Shown piece after piece: positions 48,712-59,900 of a stretch of 64,000 bases of DNA. The notes below the pieces were generated by a model, which made no database searches, was not told where the DNA came from, and was given only the letters and a program-made list of their open reading frames with translations. The stretch lies in assembly GCA_003260075.1 (NCBI GenBank), contig QLIY01000141.1, forward strand, positions 158,615 to 222,614. The letters run 5' to 3'. Source of the stretch: Phallusia mammillata (Eukaryota > Chordata > Ascidiacea > Phlebobranchia > Ascidiidae). Numbering within the stretch: position 1 is the first letter of the stretch; every line of letters starts with the position of its first letter. The position numbers and the translations under genes were made by a program.

Positions 48712-51700
48712 GTAGGCATGATTTAGTTAGAGCTTAAATTTCTCTCTCTTAAATTATAGATCTCTTAAATTATACCCAAACCAACCAATTTTGAACACAA
48801 TTTCAATGCCGGTTCCTAACTCAAACTATTTTCAAAATTTTGTTCAGCCTGAAAAGGACACAGAAGAAAATCTTGTGAAAAAAGCGGTAAATGCAATAAA
48901 AATGACGGACTTCACTTATGTTGAAGATGAAGCCATCGCAAAACTTATAAGAAGACATGTTATATATGCTGACAACAAAATGGTTATTTTTAACAAGCCA
49001 TATGGACTATCTGTACATGGTAACTATACAGTCTTTTACTATTTATCATGGTAAATGTGTTTTGTATTTGTTAGTGATTATAGGCTACTACTTGCTGGTG
49101 TGGTTTTGTTTCTTTCCATTTTGATTTGTTGTTTATTGTAACCAAAAAATTATGTACTACTATATAAGTAAAACAGAGCTTGCATTAACTTATATATATA
49201 TACTTACAAACTTTCAAAAATTGAAATAATAACATAACATAATGCCATGATTTAACATACAGCCAGCACGGTTCAATATTACAGCCAAACACAACACAAG
49301 TCATTAAAGTTGGGTAGAGTATTAAACAGGTTCATTTGTGCAACAGGAGAGGGATGCTGTGGCTTAAATTGACATATCCTACACTTATTTGATCTTAATT
49401 GCTCTGGAGCCGTTCTTATCACTATGATAATAAATATGCTACTAGCTGTTTACCTTTTCATTTTAAGCTTTTCTATGAATGAACAGCTTTTATGAATGTG
49501 GGATGTATTTTGTTGAAAAACAAACATCCAATTATGGTTGAACACTGCGGTGTGATGGTTAGGAAATTCTGTCACTATTTGCCTGGATTTAGTTAATTAT
49601 CTCCAATTTAAAATCAGCTGCGCACTGTTGTAATGCCTATGTTATAAACACTAAGATTTACAAAAATGCTCAACTGGGTATAAAATTATTAAAAAACAAC
49701 AATAAATGCATACATTTATTAGCTGGTTTATGCTAAAAACATTAATGCGTAATTTCCAGTGTTAGGATCATTTCCAGATAACAGAATTTGTGACTGGTAA
49801 GTCAAGAATTGTTTTGACGGGTGAAATGTCAGGTTTACATCTTGCTATTGAAACCAGCTGGCAACACTATCACATACAATTATGTTAGCATATCAAGTCA
49901 TTATCATTTTAACTTTACAAGTAATTCGACATGCAACATTATTATAAAAAGCTTTTTTAAGCTTGCCCATCCTTGCCCTAAAGCTTTAAGGACCCAAAAT
50001 TATATAAAAAGGTAAAAATATGACCCAGATTACAACTTTATGGTTCGGTAACAATTACAGCCCCAGTTGTAATTTTAGCATGTCTAATCTATCAAGACCA
50101 CTAAAAGTCTAATATTCTTCACCTGTATGCCCTAAAGTAAGAATAATAAGGTAATATTATGACAAGGTTTACAACTTTGTGGTTTTATAACATTTTTAGC
50201 CCCAATTTTCACACATGTATGTTTCCTTTCTTTACTTTAGATGGTGACGGTATATCCAAAAATGTAAAACGAGTGCTTCCAATGCTGTCCAAGATGATTT
50301 ACGGAGTCAGCACAGACATCCCATTAAGTCTGTGCCATCGATTGGACAAAAACACCACTGGGGTTTTGGTCTGTACGGCTGATCCAGCATTGGAAAGCCA
50401 TGTTAAGAAAATGTTTCGGTTGAATCTTGTCACAAGAAAGATGTGGTAAATTCCATCATGTGTTTTGGGTTTTTTTGGTGCTATTCAAACTCAAACTCCA
50501 AAGGCATTGATTGACTTTTAGCCCAGATTTTTAAGTGTTACAATATATGTGTGATTAACAGTTAATATAATACTTGGCAAATTGGTTTTTTAAATTCGTA
50601 CAAAAATTCTGACATCAATCTGAACTGGGCCAATGTAGAGTGTTTATTGTAAGATAAATCCTATGTTTGCATCGGTAATTTATAAAAAACATTAACTGCC
50701 TTTGATGAAAAAAGAAAAGACCCTGGCCGACTTTGAATATTGCCGGCTAAACAGACATACATGTCCTGTTGCTGGACCTATATTTTTATATATTTTCTCA
50801 GGGCAATTTTGGTTGGAATTCCGCACCCACAGATGGGTATTGTTAATATTCCCATTGGCCAAGCACAAACCACTGATAAACTCACATCAAAGCAGTTTAC
50901 ACGAATGGTGGCCAGGCCTACAGTAAGGTAAGCATAAGGTATTTTAATGTTAGAACTAAGAACATTTACACTTTAGGTGTATAATATGTTGATTCAAAAT
51001 CACTCAAATAAAATCCTTTACTGTATAACATTTAGGCCAAAGTATGCAAGGTTGGTGTCCTATGTAAAGGAAAATAACAAGAGAGATTTTTTCAAAGCCG
51101 GAAATACTATGTATTTTCCGTATACAATCTCTGGCAAAACAAACTTCTTTAATTTTATGTGTAGTTTTCTTAGTAAATTTTATAAATATTGCAAAAACAA
51201 CACTTTTTATGTTGATAGTTATGACAAGATGACAGGTGAAGAGACAGCAAGATCATTTAGCAAAGGTCAAACTGCCATTACCAAGTTTCGTGTAATGGAT
51301 TCCAGCAGAGATGTATCACTTGTGGAATTTGAACCAGAAACAGGTAATGGGCACTGCCTTCAGTAACTTGCCATACCAGAAGTTCGGTGTTTAGCTAATT
51401 ATTAAAAGCAGGGGTCACCAAACTTTTTTCACTACGGGCCGGATAAGTTTAATAATGATTCGTATGGGCTGGATAGTTAACATGTCATAGCGCCATCTTT
51501 CCAAACTTAGCCCACCAGGCGATTTTTATAAGGGCGCCGAGGTATTGTATTTCTACAACCATATTTAAAATGTGGTCATGCGATTGTAAAGTAAGTATAG
51601 TTAATCTCATGCATATTACGTCAAGTAACAAAAGAAGGCAATTATTTGGCACAATTAACACTTGTAGTATGGTCCGTTACATAACAAACTGGCTTTGGAC

Positions 51701-54056
51701 AATCCTGGGCATTGTAGTCCCATGAAACTAGGTAATATTAAGTCTACATATCGTGACAAGAAAACTTTCGCAAGGAGTAGATTAATCTTTGAATGTTTCA
51801 AAGTTATCTATACAATTTGGCAAACCAAAAATTACGGCCGCTTGCCAGATGAAATGACCTTGCAAGTCGGATCCGGCCCGCATGCTGTAGTTTGCTGACC
51901 CCTGATCAAAAGGTAGATAGAAAAATCTAAATGGTCAGATATTTCCTTCACTGGAATTACACATCACACTATAAAATGAATTGTTTGTGTGTGTGTCACA
52001 AAACAATTATCATGCATAAATGTACTTGATTTTAATCCACTACAATAAACTTCTTAAAATGGATTTAATGATACAAATTTGTGTCGAGTTTTGAATGTTT
52101 TTGTTTCTATCAAAATACCTGCTATTTAATAAAAAAAAAATATGCTACTGCTGTTTTTAGGTGCAAAGCATCAGATTCGCCTTCATGCAGCAGACTGCCT
52201 AGATTGTCCGATCCTCGGTGACCACAAATATTCAAAGATGGATTCACTGGCTCCGCAGAAAGTTCCTATCAATATTTTAAATCGCTTCAAACTTCCTCCA
52301 ACCAAAACCCGCTACATCCCTATGCATTTACACCAAAGCCAAATACTTATACCAGGTAAGACTTTACATATTAGGACAGGGGTCGGCGACCTTTTAGGCG
52401 ACGGGTGCCAATTTACTTGTTATTTCCATGTGTTAATGACCTCGCGTGCCAACGTTTTTCTAAATAATAGTGGTTTGTGCCAGCAGATATCAATAATAAA
52501 GAGAAAGCTGAGCGTTTTGTGTATGTAAGGCTAAATTTTAAGACAAGTGGCATCATAAAAACGATAAACAAGCGGTGTAACAGGTTAAATTGTTACTTCA
52601 ACGTAAACACGCAAATCGGTTGGCGTGCCATGAAAAACCACCTATCGTGTCAACCTTGGCACGCCTGCCAGGGGTTGCTGGCCTCTTTATTAGGACTTTG
52701 ACATGTGGCTTCACTTTTTTGTTTTGGTTCTGGGTTTTGTTTTCTTGACGTGAAAAAACGTCTGGAAAACACAACCTCTGTTATTCGACAAATTTACCCA
52801 AACAATTTGGCCTTTATGCTGAATTTTCTGTTTAGGCCAGAACCTTTATACAAATATATGTGTAACATTTTTCCATTCTGCCTGTTCTGACAATATATTC
52901 AATGTGTTGTTTGTGCGCCAGGAGCCAGTTTGCGCGGTTTGGCATCGCGTAGGAGAATGATACTTGGGAGATAAACGACATATTGTGTGAATTATGTAAT
53001 GTTGAATATTTAGTTCTTGTTTAACACCATTTCTACATTTTCTCTAGCATTCATTTAACACTTTTTCGTGCACTTCGACAGCAACTATCAGCTAAGGGTG
53101 ACAGGGTTACAGCAGTCAAACTGTAGGTCGCTTGAGAATTGTTACCGGGCCAATCCAAAAAAAATACCATATGTAACGTGGGCGTAAGGAACGCGTTAGA
53201 GATGTCAGTCAATACTATAATACTATAGGCTTGGATGAAAGCACTTATTGCGCAAAAAACATGCCGCCTTGTGGTCGGCTCCATGGTGGCTGATAAATTG
53301 TCATACGCTTGCATGCCCCAAACATTCTTTATTTTCATTCATGTCTGGTCTGCAAAATAATACCGACTCAAATCTGCTAATAGGCCGAAAAAAATTCCCA
53401 ACTTTTTCAAGTAACCCAATTTCTTGTTTGTTGAGTCATTTTTATCCACGGAGGGCGGGCAACACCTAAAGGCGTTAAGCTCTTATTTAGACCGCTGTCG
53501 GGTTGCCTGTATTTCCAAGCCCCTCGGTTTATTTTTGGACTTGGGAAGCTACTTTAATTTGAGTTGAGTCTATTTCGACGGGTGAAACAATTTGTTTTAG
53601 CACAGTTGTGCCAAAATATTCACCAAACCGGAAATAGCTGCGCAACGTTGAAACGTTAAAAAGCGCGACTAAGTGGAGGGCACAATTGGTAGATAGATGG
53701 CAAACCTGCTGCAGCTACACCGTTACTGCAAGCAATTTAGTTCAACCATTGTACATTTAACTGCAGACGTATTCGACCATCCAGAGAAACGGCATCTAGT
53801 AGTGGGAGCTCGGATGCCAGTACACATGGACCGCGCATTACGACTTTTCAGGCTAAACCCGGGCAAGCCTTCTCAGTGGAAAGTGAAAGCTATACCGCCT
53901 CCTCAACTTGAAGCGCCACCTAGCGACCCGTCGAATCCGCTTTTCAGAAATCCACAAGCTGAGACTGATTTATCCAATGTTAAACCCGTGGATCCAGTAG
54001 ACCAATGTGTTTTTGTTTTTCGAAGTCAGCTTCATGTAAAATACAAAAAATATTAA
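48268..54056 (+). CDS. RPUSD4: Mitochondrial RNA pseudouridine synthase, RluA family
   Basis: Seven exons: 48268-48711, 48848-49019, 50241-50445, 50802-50927, 51219-51343, 52161-52355, 53767-54056, all with GT-AG borders and matching phases, giving about 518 residues. The first about 150 residues are basic and poorly conserved and include a likely mitochondrial targeting sequence. Then come IFNKPYGLSVHG, the catalytic motif HRLDKNTTG (Asp241), WAILVGIPHP, FEPETGAKHQIRLH, LGDHKYSKMDSLAPQK and RYIPMHLHQSQILIP, all in family order. The last exon supplies the C-terminal LVVGARMPVHMDRAL region. In vertebrates RPUSD4 modifies mitochondrial 16S rRNA and tRNA in RNA granules. The protein is longer than vertebrate RPUSD4 (about 380), mainly at the N-terminus. 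The ATG directly follows an acceptor-like ttttgtag. Confidence 0.93.
48848..49019 (+). CDS. RPUSD4: RPUSD4 exon 2
   Basis: Acceptor aattttgttcag. It ends in the conserved VIFNKPYGLSVH, with phase 1 before GTAACT. Confidence 0.9.
50241..50445 (+). CDS. RPUSD4: RPUSD4 exon 3, catalytic
   Basis: It contains LCHRLDKNTTGVLVCTADP. The Asp of HRLD is the nucleophile of all pseudouridine synthases. Phase 1 in, phase 2 out (ATGTG|GTAAAT). Confidence 0.93.
50802..50927 (+). CDS. RPUSD4: RPUSD4 exon 4
   Basis: It encodes WAILVGIPHPQMGIVNIPIG and ends FTRMVARPTV before AG|GTAAGC in phase 2. Confidence 0.9.
51219..51343 (+). CDS. RPUSD4: RPUSD4 exon 5
   Basis: It begins after cactttttatgttgatag in phase 2 with YDKMTGEETARS and ends LVEFEPETG. 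An acceptor 183 bp further upstream (51034-51035) would also keep the frame, but the segment it adds has no counterpart in the family, so the short exon is preferred. Confidence 0.8.
51409..51904. mobile_element. Non-autonomous hAT element, 496 bp, in RPUSD4 intron 5
   Basis: Left end CAGGGGTCACCAAACTTTTTT, right end GTTTGCTGACCCCTG, target duplication 7/8 (attaaaag at 51401-51408, atcaaaag at 51905-51912). A ggccggat block near the left end has its complement (atccggcc) near the right, as in typical CAGGGGTC-ended hAT MITEs. No coding capacity. Confidence 0.9.
52161..52355 (+). CDS. RPUSD4: RPUSD4 exon 6
   Basis: It carries AKHQIRLHAADCLDCPILGD, the family's C-terminal catalytic-core motif, then RYIPMHLHQSQILIP, leaving in phase 1. 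Confidence 0.92.
52377..52687. mobile_element. Non-autonomous hAT element, 311 bp, in RPUSD4 intron 6
   Basis: It starts CAGGGGTCGGCGACC only 21 bp after the exon 6 donor and ends GGTTGCTGGCCTCTT. An exact 8-bp duplication tattagga flanks it (52369-52376, 52688-52695). The right terminal repeat has diverged at several positions although the target duplication is intact. Confidence 0.92.
53623..53649 (+). promoter_or_regulatory. 27-nt motif with ETS-like and NRF1-like cores (copy 1)
   Basis: This 27-mer contains ACCGGAAAT (ETS/GABP-like) and CTGCGCAACG (NRF1-like) nine bases apart. An identical 27-mer in inverted orientation is at 63548-63574. It lies 118 bp upstream of RPUSD4 exon 7. ETS plus NRF1 pairs are common in promoters of housekeeping and mitochondrial genes, but a shared dispersed repeat is an equally good explanation. 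Confidence 0.45.
53767..54056 (+). CDS. RPUSD4: RPUSD4 exon 7 and stop
   Basis: Acceptor tacatttaactgcag with phase 1 gives DVFDHPEKRHLVVGARMPVH, matching the C-terminal region of RPUSD4. A Pro-rich tail then ends in KYKKY. An independent frame from an ATG at 53697 runs through this exon but is explained by it. Confidence 0.82.
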
Positions 54057-54069
54057 CATTTGTAATTGT

Positions 54070-54075
54070 AATAAA
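54070..54075 (+). terminator. RPUSD4 polyadenylation signal
   Basis: AATAAA 14 bp after the TAA. This gives a very short 3' untranslated region and independently supports exon 7 as the end of the gene. Confidence 0.65.
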
Positions 54076-54554
54076 AGGACTTCTGATTTTTGGTTGAAAC
54101 TTATACAAAACCTAAAAAGCGTGAATGCATATTGATAACCTATATGTACTCTTTTGAAAGTATTTTGACGTTGGATAGGATGAAAACATTAGTTGATTAT
54201 GGACATGTGAGTTTTAAAAACAAAGTTCTTATTGCCAGGCATAATGCGTAACCAAGTATTGCTCTTTGTCTAGCAAGGTACGCCACTGACCGGATAATGG
54301 CGTATTTTGTATAGGACGTCAAAACGTCGGAAATTTGCCATCAAACTGATGGAAGAGTAGTACTTGGGTATAAGTAAACCAATACAGAGCTTTTCATTTT
54401 TTTTAAGTGCAAGGCCCCTTAAAAATATGAATAATCGTCAGAGTTTCAGGTCACATTTGCATGATGGTTGCAGAGGTAAATACAAAACATCCATTAGACT
54501 TTGGTTTTGTACGATATGATTTTTAGTCTCTTTTCCACAATGAATTGGACTATA

Positions 54555-55115
54555 GGTTTTTTCGAAAATCGGGTCAAAATTTCTGGTTTTCGATTCCTGT
54601 GTAAACCGGTTTTAACTGAAGGTTCGGTAGGAGGCAAAAACAGGCTGGAACCAGTTTGAAACTGGAACATTCCGGCGAAAACCCACCTAAAACCGGATTT
54701 TCTTCAATATTTTGACCCAAAAAAAAACGAAAAAAGCGAAAGGCTGCCTTAGGGTTTTTTCGAAAATCGGGTCAAAATTTCTGGTTTTCGATTCCGGTTT
54801 AAACCGGTTTGGAGGTTCGGTTGGAGTCTAAAACCGGCTAGAACCAGTTTGAAACTGGAATATTCCGGAATATACCCACCCAAAACCGGATTTTACTTCG
54901 ATTTTTCGACCCCCCAAAACCGAAAAAAGGTAACGCTGACTTAGGTCTGGTTTTGGTTTACCTCCACTTGAACTTGATTTGCAGCATTTTCTTGCACTTG
55001 GCNCCACCCAAAACCGGATTTTTCTTCGATTTTTTGGGGGTCAAAAAATTAACAAAACGGAAAGGCTATAGCCTTAGGGTTTTTTCGAAAATCGGGTCAA
55101 AATATCTGTTTTTAC
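54555..55115. repeat. AACCGG-rich degenerate tandem repeat array
   Basis: A block reading ggttttttcgaaaatcgggtcaaaat starts near 54555, 54753 and 55078, giving one period of 198 bp and a longer one of 325 bp. Between the blocks the motifs aaccggtt, gaaactggaa and aaaaccggatttt recur in both orientations, so parts are also inverted. One unresolved base (N, 55003) lies inside. It looks like a decayed tandem or composite repeat. No coding function is supported. Confidence 0.75.
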
Positions 55116-55863
55116 CTCCTACGGAGCCTTTAAACCAGTTTACATTGTGATCACGGACTTAGCAAAGATGTGTACATATTCAAAAAACATTTTTTAATGA
55201 AAGTTTCAGCAAATAGCAAGTACAGTAATTCATTGTTTTTTTTTTGTTCAAGGCACTTTGATGATCGAACATACTGTTGTGTGAAACATACCATCTTAAA
55301 AACAATAATTCTGCTGCTATGATACATGCAAGCGTTAGCTAATTCCAAATGGGAGTTCGTGTTTACAGAGTAGACTAACAAGATCTTTTAACAGTTTAAC
55401 TTCACAAGATAGTAATGGGATACAACATAACGGTTGCAGACTTAGCAACTTTTTTGCTGATCACAGACTAGTTTATTGTTTGCGACTTAAGGATGAGGAA
55501 ATGCCGAAATGATCAAATTTTAAATTTCGACCGTTTTTGTTGCTTCGTTAAAGAACAAAGTCTACGTCAACGTCGTATGAACTAGAGAACTTGCCTGCAC
55601 ATTTTGCAGTGCTGTAAATTCACAGGTTTGATGCAAAAAAAACATAATAAATTTAAAAGAATTGTGAAAATTAAACGAACCGACTGTAGTAAATACACTT
55701 TTCCTAACATCACAGTAGCCGTAGCTAATTTACATTTCAGCATCGCCAGGGTGAATAAGTCCAGCTGTAAACCTGGCGAAATACAAATGGACCGAGAGAC
55801 ACCCGATAAGAGCGCATATACTGCAAAGCGCGCCGGTCTAGCCACATTCAGAATGTTAGGCCT
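55116..55863. other. 3' intergenic DNA between RPUSD4 and the CAM exon
   Basis: No gene is supported. The right-hand part should include the 3' untranslated region of the minus-strand adhesion-molecule gene. The genes on either side converge here. Confidence 0.4.
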
Positions 55864-56376
55864 TCAAACTGGCGTATGTACAACCTTTGTGGGGTCGATG
55901 TGTTCCCAACTTTCTCCGTGGGGCAGGGTGTATCTTCCTTCGTGTCCACTAGCCCCGCTGTCCACACTAGAAGCATCGTCGCTTTCGGCTTGATAATCAT
56001 GTGGTTCGTCAAAGGGGCTTACGCGGGCTTCCACCTCTACCAACTTCGGCGAACCGGCGGTGTCGAGCCCGAAGGTTGATCCATATTCGCCCAGGAACGA
56101 TGCATTTTCGTCAAAGTCCTGTAGATGCTTAGTGATGGCTCGCTCTTTGCCCTCAGGTGCTGAGTCCGGAGTCAGCGGGATATCGGAAGGAAGTTTCCCG
56201 TTGAGCTGGTCACTGTATCCCGATGTTGTGGTGGCTGCAGAGCCCATACTACCACTGTCGAACCTCTTCTTTTCCGGCGTGCTTCCGTTGCTATAGCGAC
56301 TTACAGGGGGAGCGGCACTTTTCAATAGAGAATCTGTGTCACGTGATCCGTTGACCCCTACAGGTTGTGTGGATTT
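55864..56376 (-). CDS. Last exon of an L1-family cell adhesion molecule (cytoplasmic tail)
   Basis: A strong acceptor (ttttttctttttag) opens a 170-residue exon in phase 0. The translation is hydrophilic, Ser/Asp-rich and without membrane segments. It contains FDENASFLGEYGSTFG, matching the FIGQY ankyrin-binding motif of the L1/NrCAM/neurofascin/neuroglian family (consensus F-N-E-D-G-S-F-I-G-Q-Y), with Leu and Glu substitutions. It ends VHTPV, a class I PDZ ligand (T-x-V) comparable to the one on NrCAM. In the family, tyrosine phosphorylation of this motif releases ankyrin. Upstream Ig, FNIII and transmembrane exons should lie at higher coordinates but none was recognised before 64 kb, so the gene is partial. 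Assignment rests on one motif plus tail character. Confidence 0.55.
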   Translation of the reverse strand, partial: KSTQPVGVNGSRDTDSLLKSAAPPVSRYSNGSTPEKKRFDSGSMGSAATTTSGYSDQLNGKLPSDIPLTPDSAPEGKERAITKHLQDFDENASFLGEYGSTFGLDTAGSPKLVEVEARVSPFDEPHDYQAESDDASSVDSGASGHEGRYTLPHGESWEHIDPTKVVHTPV

Positions 56377-57600
56377 CTAAAAAGAAAAAATGTGGATATT
56401 TTCTTCGAAACTGACATAAAGTGAGCGCCTTTAAGTAAACGTTTTGCAAAACAAGCAATATATGACAATTAGTAANTTCGGGCCGGGTTCGGGCTCAGAT
56501 TTCGGGCCCGCTTGCAACTCTGAAGCAAACACGTTGCAGAAAGGTATAAAGACCTAAACTATACGCAATATACAGTACTGCGTTTAGTTTTGATGTATAC
56601 TGTTGTTACCCAAGCCTTAAGTCGTTTTTGGAATCAGTTTACTTAGGTTAGCAATTTTTATTTGAAATGTGGTGTCATGCGGTAACCTGAGGTATTTAGT
56701 ACCATCCAACAATAAACATCAGATATAGCATTTGACCAAACAATATGCATTTACCAAAACAACGCATTGTGTCGTTTTAGTGCTACAACATTTCTGGTAA
56801 ACTTAAAAAAGATTTCAAGCCCTAATAGAATTAAAAAAGCTCTGGCTTACGATTCTATAACGATATTCGGCTTTCTTGTTTGCTACAACGCGCTTTACAG
56901 GTCCCTCAGCCAGTCATTTGGAAAATTAACTCAAGGTCAAAAACCTCTGAGAAATTCAACATTGTTCATACTCGCTGCACACCGCTTGAACTTCTGTTCA
57001 ACTAATATTCCACAGACGAAGGGCAGTCATAACGATTCAGAGTTTGTAAGTCGCTTTTTGAAGTCGGGTCCGGGCTTAATTTGGCAAAAAGGCTTGATTT
57101 GGGCCTGCCACGTTTCACTAACTATCGGGTCTGATACGGTCCTTCTGATACGGATTAGTCAATTTTTTTTCATCCCAGACCCCAAATTCAGGCCTGCTTA
57201 CAACGCTGAAACGACCGACTCTCAAATCCTCTTTTTTCATGTACCTCTTTTTATTTGCATGTCAGATTTTCCATGTACAACCTATGCAAATAAACTTGAA
57301 TTTCGTCGTATTTCACACATGTTTTGCATTTTAAACAAGCAGGAAAAACCCTTGGAAGTCTGCAGTGCGGAAACACGGCCTGGAAACAGTTTTTACGTTC
57401 CGTGGTTTTCCGTCCGTGATTCGCATTTTTTATTTCAAATTCAACAACATGAGCCTTCTGCTTCTTATTTCGAAACAAATTACCAAAAATTATGCTCCCC
57501 AATTGTTTTCACGCATCACATCAGCAATTGACACGCATGACTAGGCGCAGCCAATCAGCGATTTTCATGTTTTTCCCGTGCCAAAGTCATTCCTGAGTCC
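56377..57600. other. Intron of the CAM gene with a long open frame and GGGCC-type repeat fragments
   Basis: If the CAM assignment is right this is its last intron. The plus strand is open for 254 codons at 56767-57531, far longer than expected by chance in AT-rich DNA, but it starts at TTG and has no ATG until about codon 166. Parts of it (about 57062-57215) resemble the cgggccgggttcgggctc fragment at 56480-56530, so a transposon relic is likely. One unresolved base is at 56476. Confidence 0.45.
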
Positions 57601-59900
57601 TGACAAAGTCATTTGTCTCGTGGTGATTGCGGCTTGCGGAGGTGGAAACATCAAGAAGCAAGAAGGTAAATCCAAGTTCTGTTTTTGTTGACCTTATCAC
57701 ATAATAGGAAGTATTGTGATAATGATATTAAGCATGAAGTTATCGGTAACGATGTGTAAACATTTTATATACATGAGACTTTATTTTTATTGCAATTATG
57801 TTGCACGTTTAAACTGAATTGTACATATGCGCTACGAAAATGTTGGATATTTTGGGGCGTTATTTATGAATCAGTTTCTTTGTTGTCCTAAAGTTACAGA
57901 CCGAAGTTTATACTGTTAAAAAGCATGCGGTTATTTGAACCGAAGTGTAATTCATAAAGAGCAGTGGTTTTGTCGCATATTTAATTTAAATCATAGATAT
58001 GTAAAAAGGTATTATTTGCGAATCACTAATGTTACGAGCCTAACCTAAACAGCATCTATAAAAGCCAGCAAAACAGTTCCTTGCGCAAGGCAGTCGCAAC
58101 GCGCTTTAGGCATTGTGCGCTTTTTGAAATCGGCACCGATCGTGGAACCTGCAACTCGCGTTTATGGCCTTTAGCTTCAACCGTACTGTAGATTGATAAT
58201 CACAATCAGTACCACAGTGCACACTATACTTAACATGTTACTTTGTTTGCAGAATCAGATTCTACTCTACGAACCCAACAACCTTCATTCATCACCATTT
58301 TCTTCAACTTCAATTATTAATTTGTATGTAAACATAGGAGTCTGTCGTGGGTCAACTGGGATTGCGGAACTATTAGGCCTAACTTAGGTTAACTGGCGCT
58401 AGGGTTGAGTGATCTATTCCTTGTTCGAGAAGGACCCGTAAAGGAAGTCTTCCTCGGCCAAAGAATGGTCCAAGTCGATAGGAGTGCTACCATTTCAGCA
58501 AGTTGGCGCTAGGGTTGGAATTACAGGGGCACTCATTAACTAGGGTTAGGTTAGGTAACATAGGTGGGGTACGTTTGGGATTCGCGCGCCACGTAGGGAC
58601 CTATCTTAGATCGATTTTTATCTAGGTGTGGCGCGTTGCTAAATGGCTTTAGCTAAAATAAGGTGCGCATAGAAACACGGTCTGGGCATGGCCTCCACCG
58701 CATTGCATTGGCCGCGGTGCAGGCAGGACCTAGTACGGACACAGCTACTTTCAATGAAGACCCAGGCTCGTGGGTCCGAGGGGGCCGGCATAGCATATAG
58801 CCCGAAAAGTCCTGTGATCCACCCTGATAGGGCGCAAACTGTTGTTAAATATTTTTCCACAGCCCTTCGTTTGCGTAAAATACTAGGGTCCTTGTGGGGG
58901 GTCTCGAAGGGCAAGAGCAGTGATACAGTGTTGTTGAGTTATACGCCTTAAACGTCACAGTCTCTTTTTTAAAAAAAACCTCTGCGCCTATGCTAACTGT
59001 AAAAGTAGGGACGTTGTGGATTTTTTTCGGGTTTTGACCAGCTTTGTATTATCCATGCTTGTACATCCGTTTCAACGTTTTCTTTACCAAGAAGAGGCTG
59101 CGAATTGGATATCAAACGTGTGATTTAATAACTCCTGTGATTCGCTATATAGTTTTTACAATAACGAAAGTTCTCGCCGAATAAAAAGCCCCAAATTTCC
59201 CATTTTGCTGGTCAAACCTATTTTTTGTGTGGATTTAAGTTTATTTATTACATAAACTTACTCCAGTTCCGTTTTCCTGCCTGACCCGGCCATCTAGTCA
59301 TTATGGGGCGATGGCATTTTGGATGGTTGAAAACACGACAGACTCGCCTTCTACTTTTCTAGGCTAATTTGCGGTTGGTGTAAGTACGGTTAGTTGAGGC
59401 AAGCTTGTATTGTGTACGTCGGCCGCGCAGGGACGATGGCGGTTCGAACGTTTTTTCAGGTCCTCATCCAACTAATCAGACAAACAATCTGTTTGTTCCG
59501 AAGATAAACGACAATTCCACTGCTTCTATGGCAATTCTTAATCAAGATTAGTATTTTTTAAACATAAGTGCAATTACGTTTGTCTGTCGTTTTCCCTCTT
59601 TCATCAACAAAACTGTGTGCGGAGTCAACTTTTTCTATCCTTTCAATTCCTATCAAGTAGACCAGTTCTTGGGGGGTGTTGTGCCTTTTTACATCAGCCG
59701 ACAGGTTCTTCATGTTATTGTTGTGTATTTTTTTATCGCCCGTCGCTCGCTCTAACCGCGTGAACCGCCATCGTCAAGTGTTAGAACGCGAAAAAGTATA
59801 GTCAGGTTTTGTTGTTGTTCCCTTCCAAGTCAACTGATATTAAATTGTAAGTTTCTTGTTTTTTGCCGCGCTAATTTGTAGAATTTCTAATTGTGATTTT

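Noticed and set aside
51036-51218. In-frame extension of RPUSD4 exon 5 using the upstream acceptor at 51034-51035
   Set aside because: It keeps the frame but inserts a Phe/Tyr/Lys-rich segment with no family counterpart; a phase-compatible acceptor at 51217-51218 gives the expected length.
53047-53130. Alternative RPUSD4 last exon after the strong acceptor cattttctctag
   Set aside because: In the required phase it stops after two codons (AFI-like end). The exon at 53767 instead continues into the conserved C-terminal region.
53697-54056. Independent small gene from the ATG at 53697
   Set aside because: The conserved part begins exactly at a phase-matched splice acceptor and completes RPUSD4; the upstream codons are intronic.
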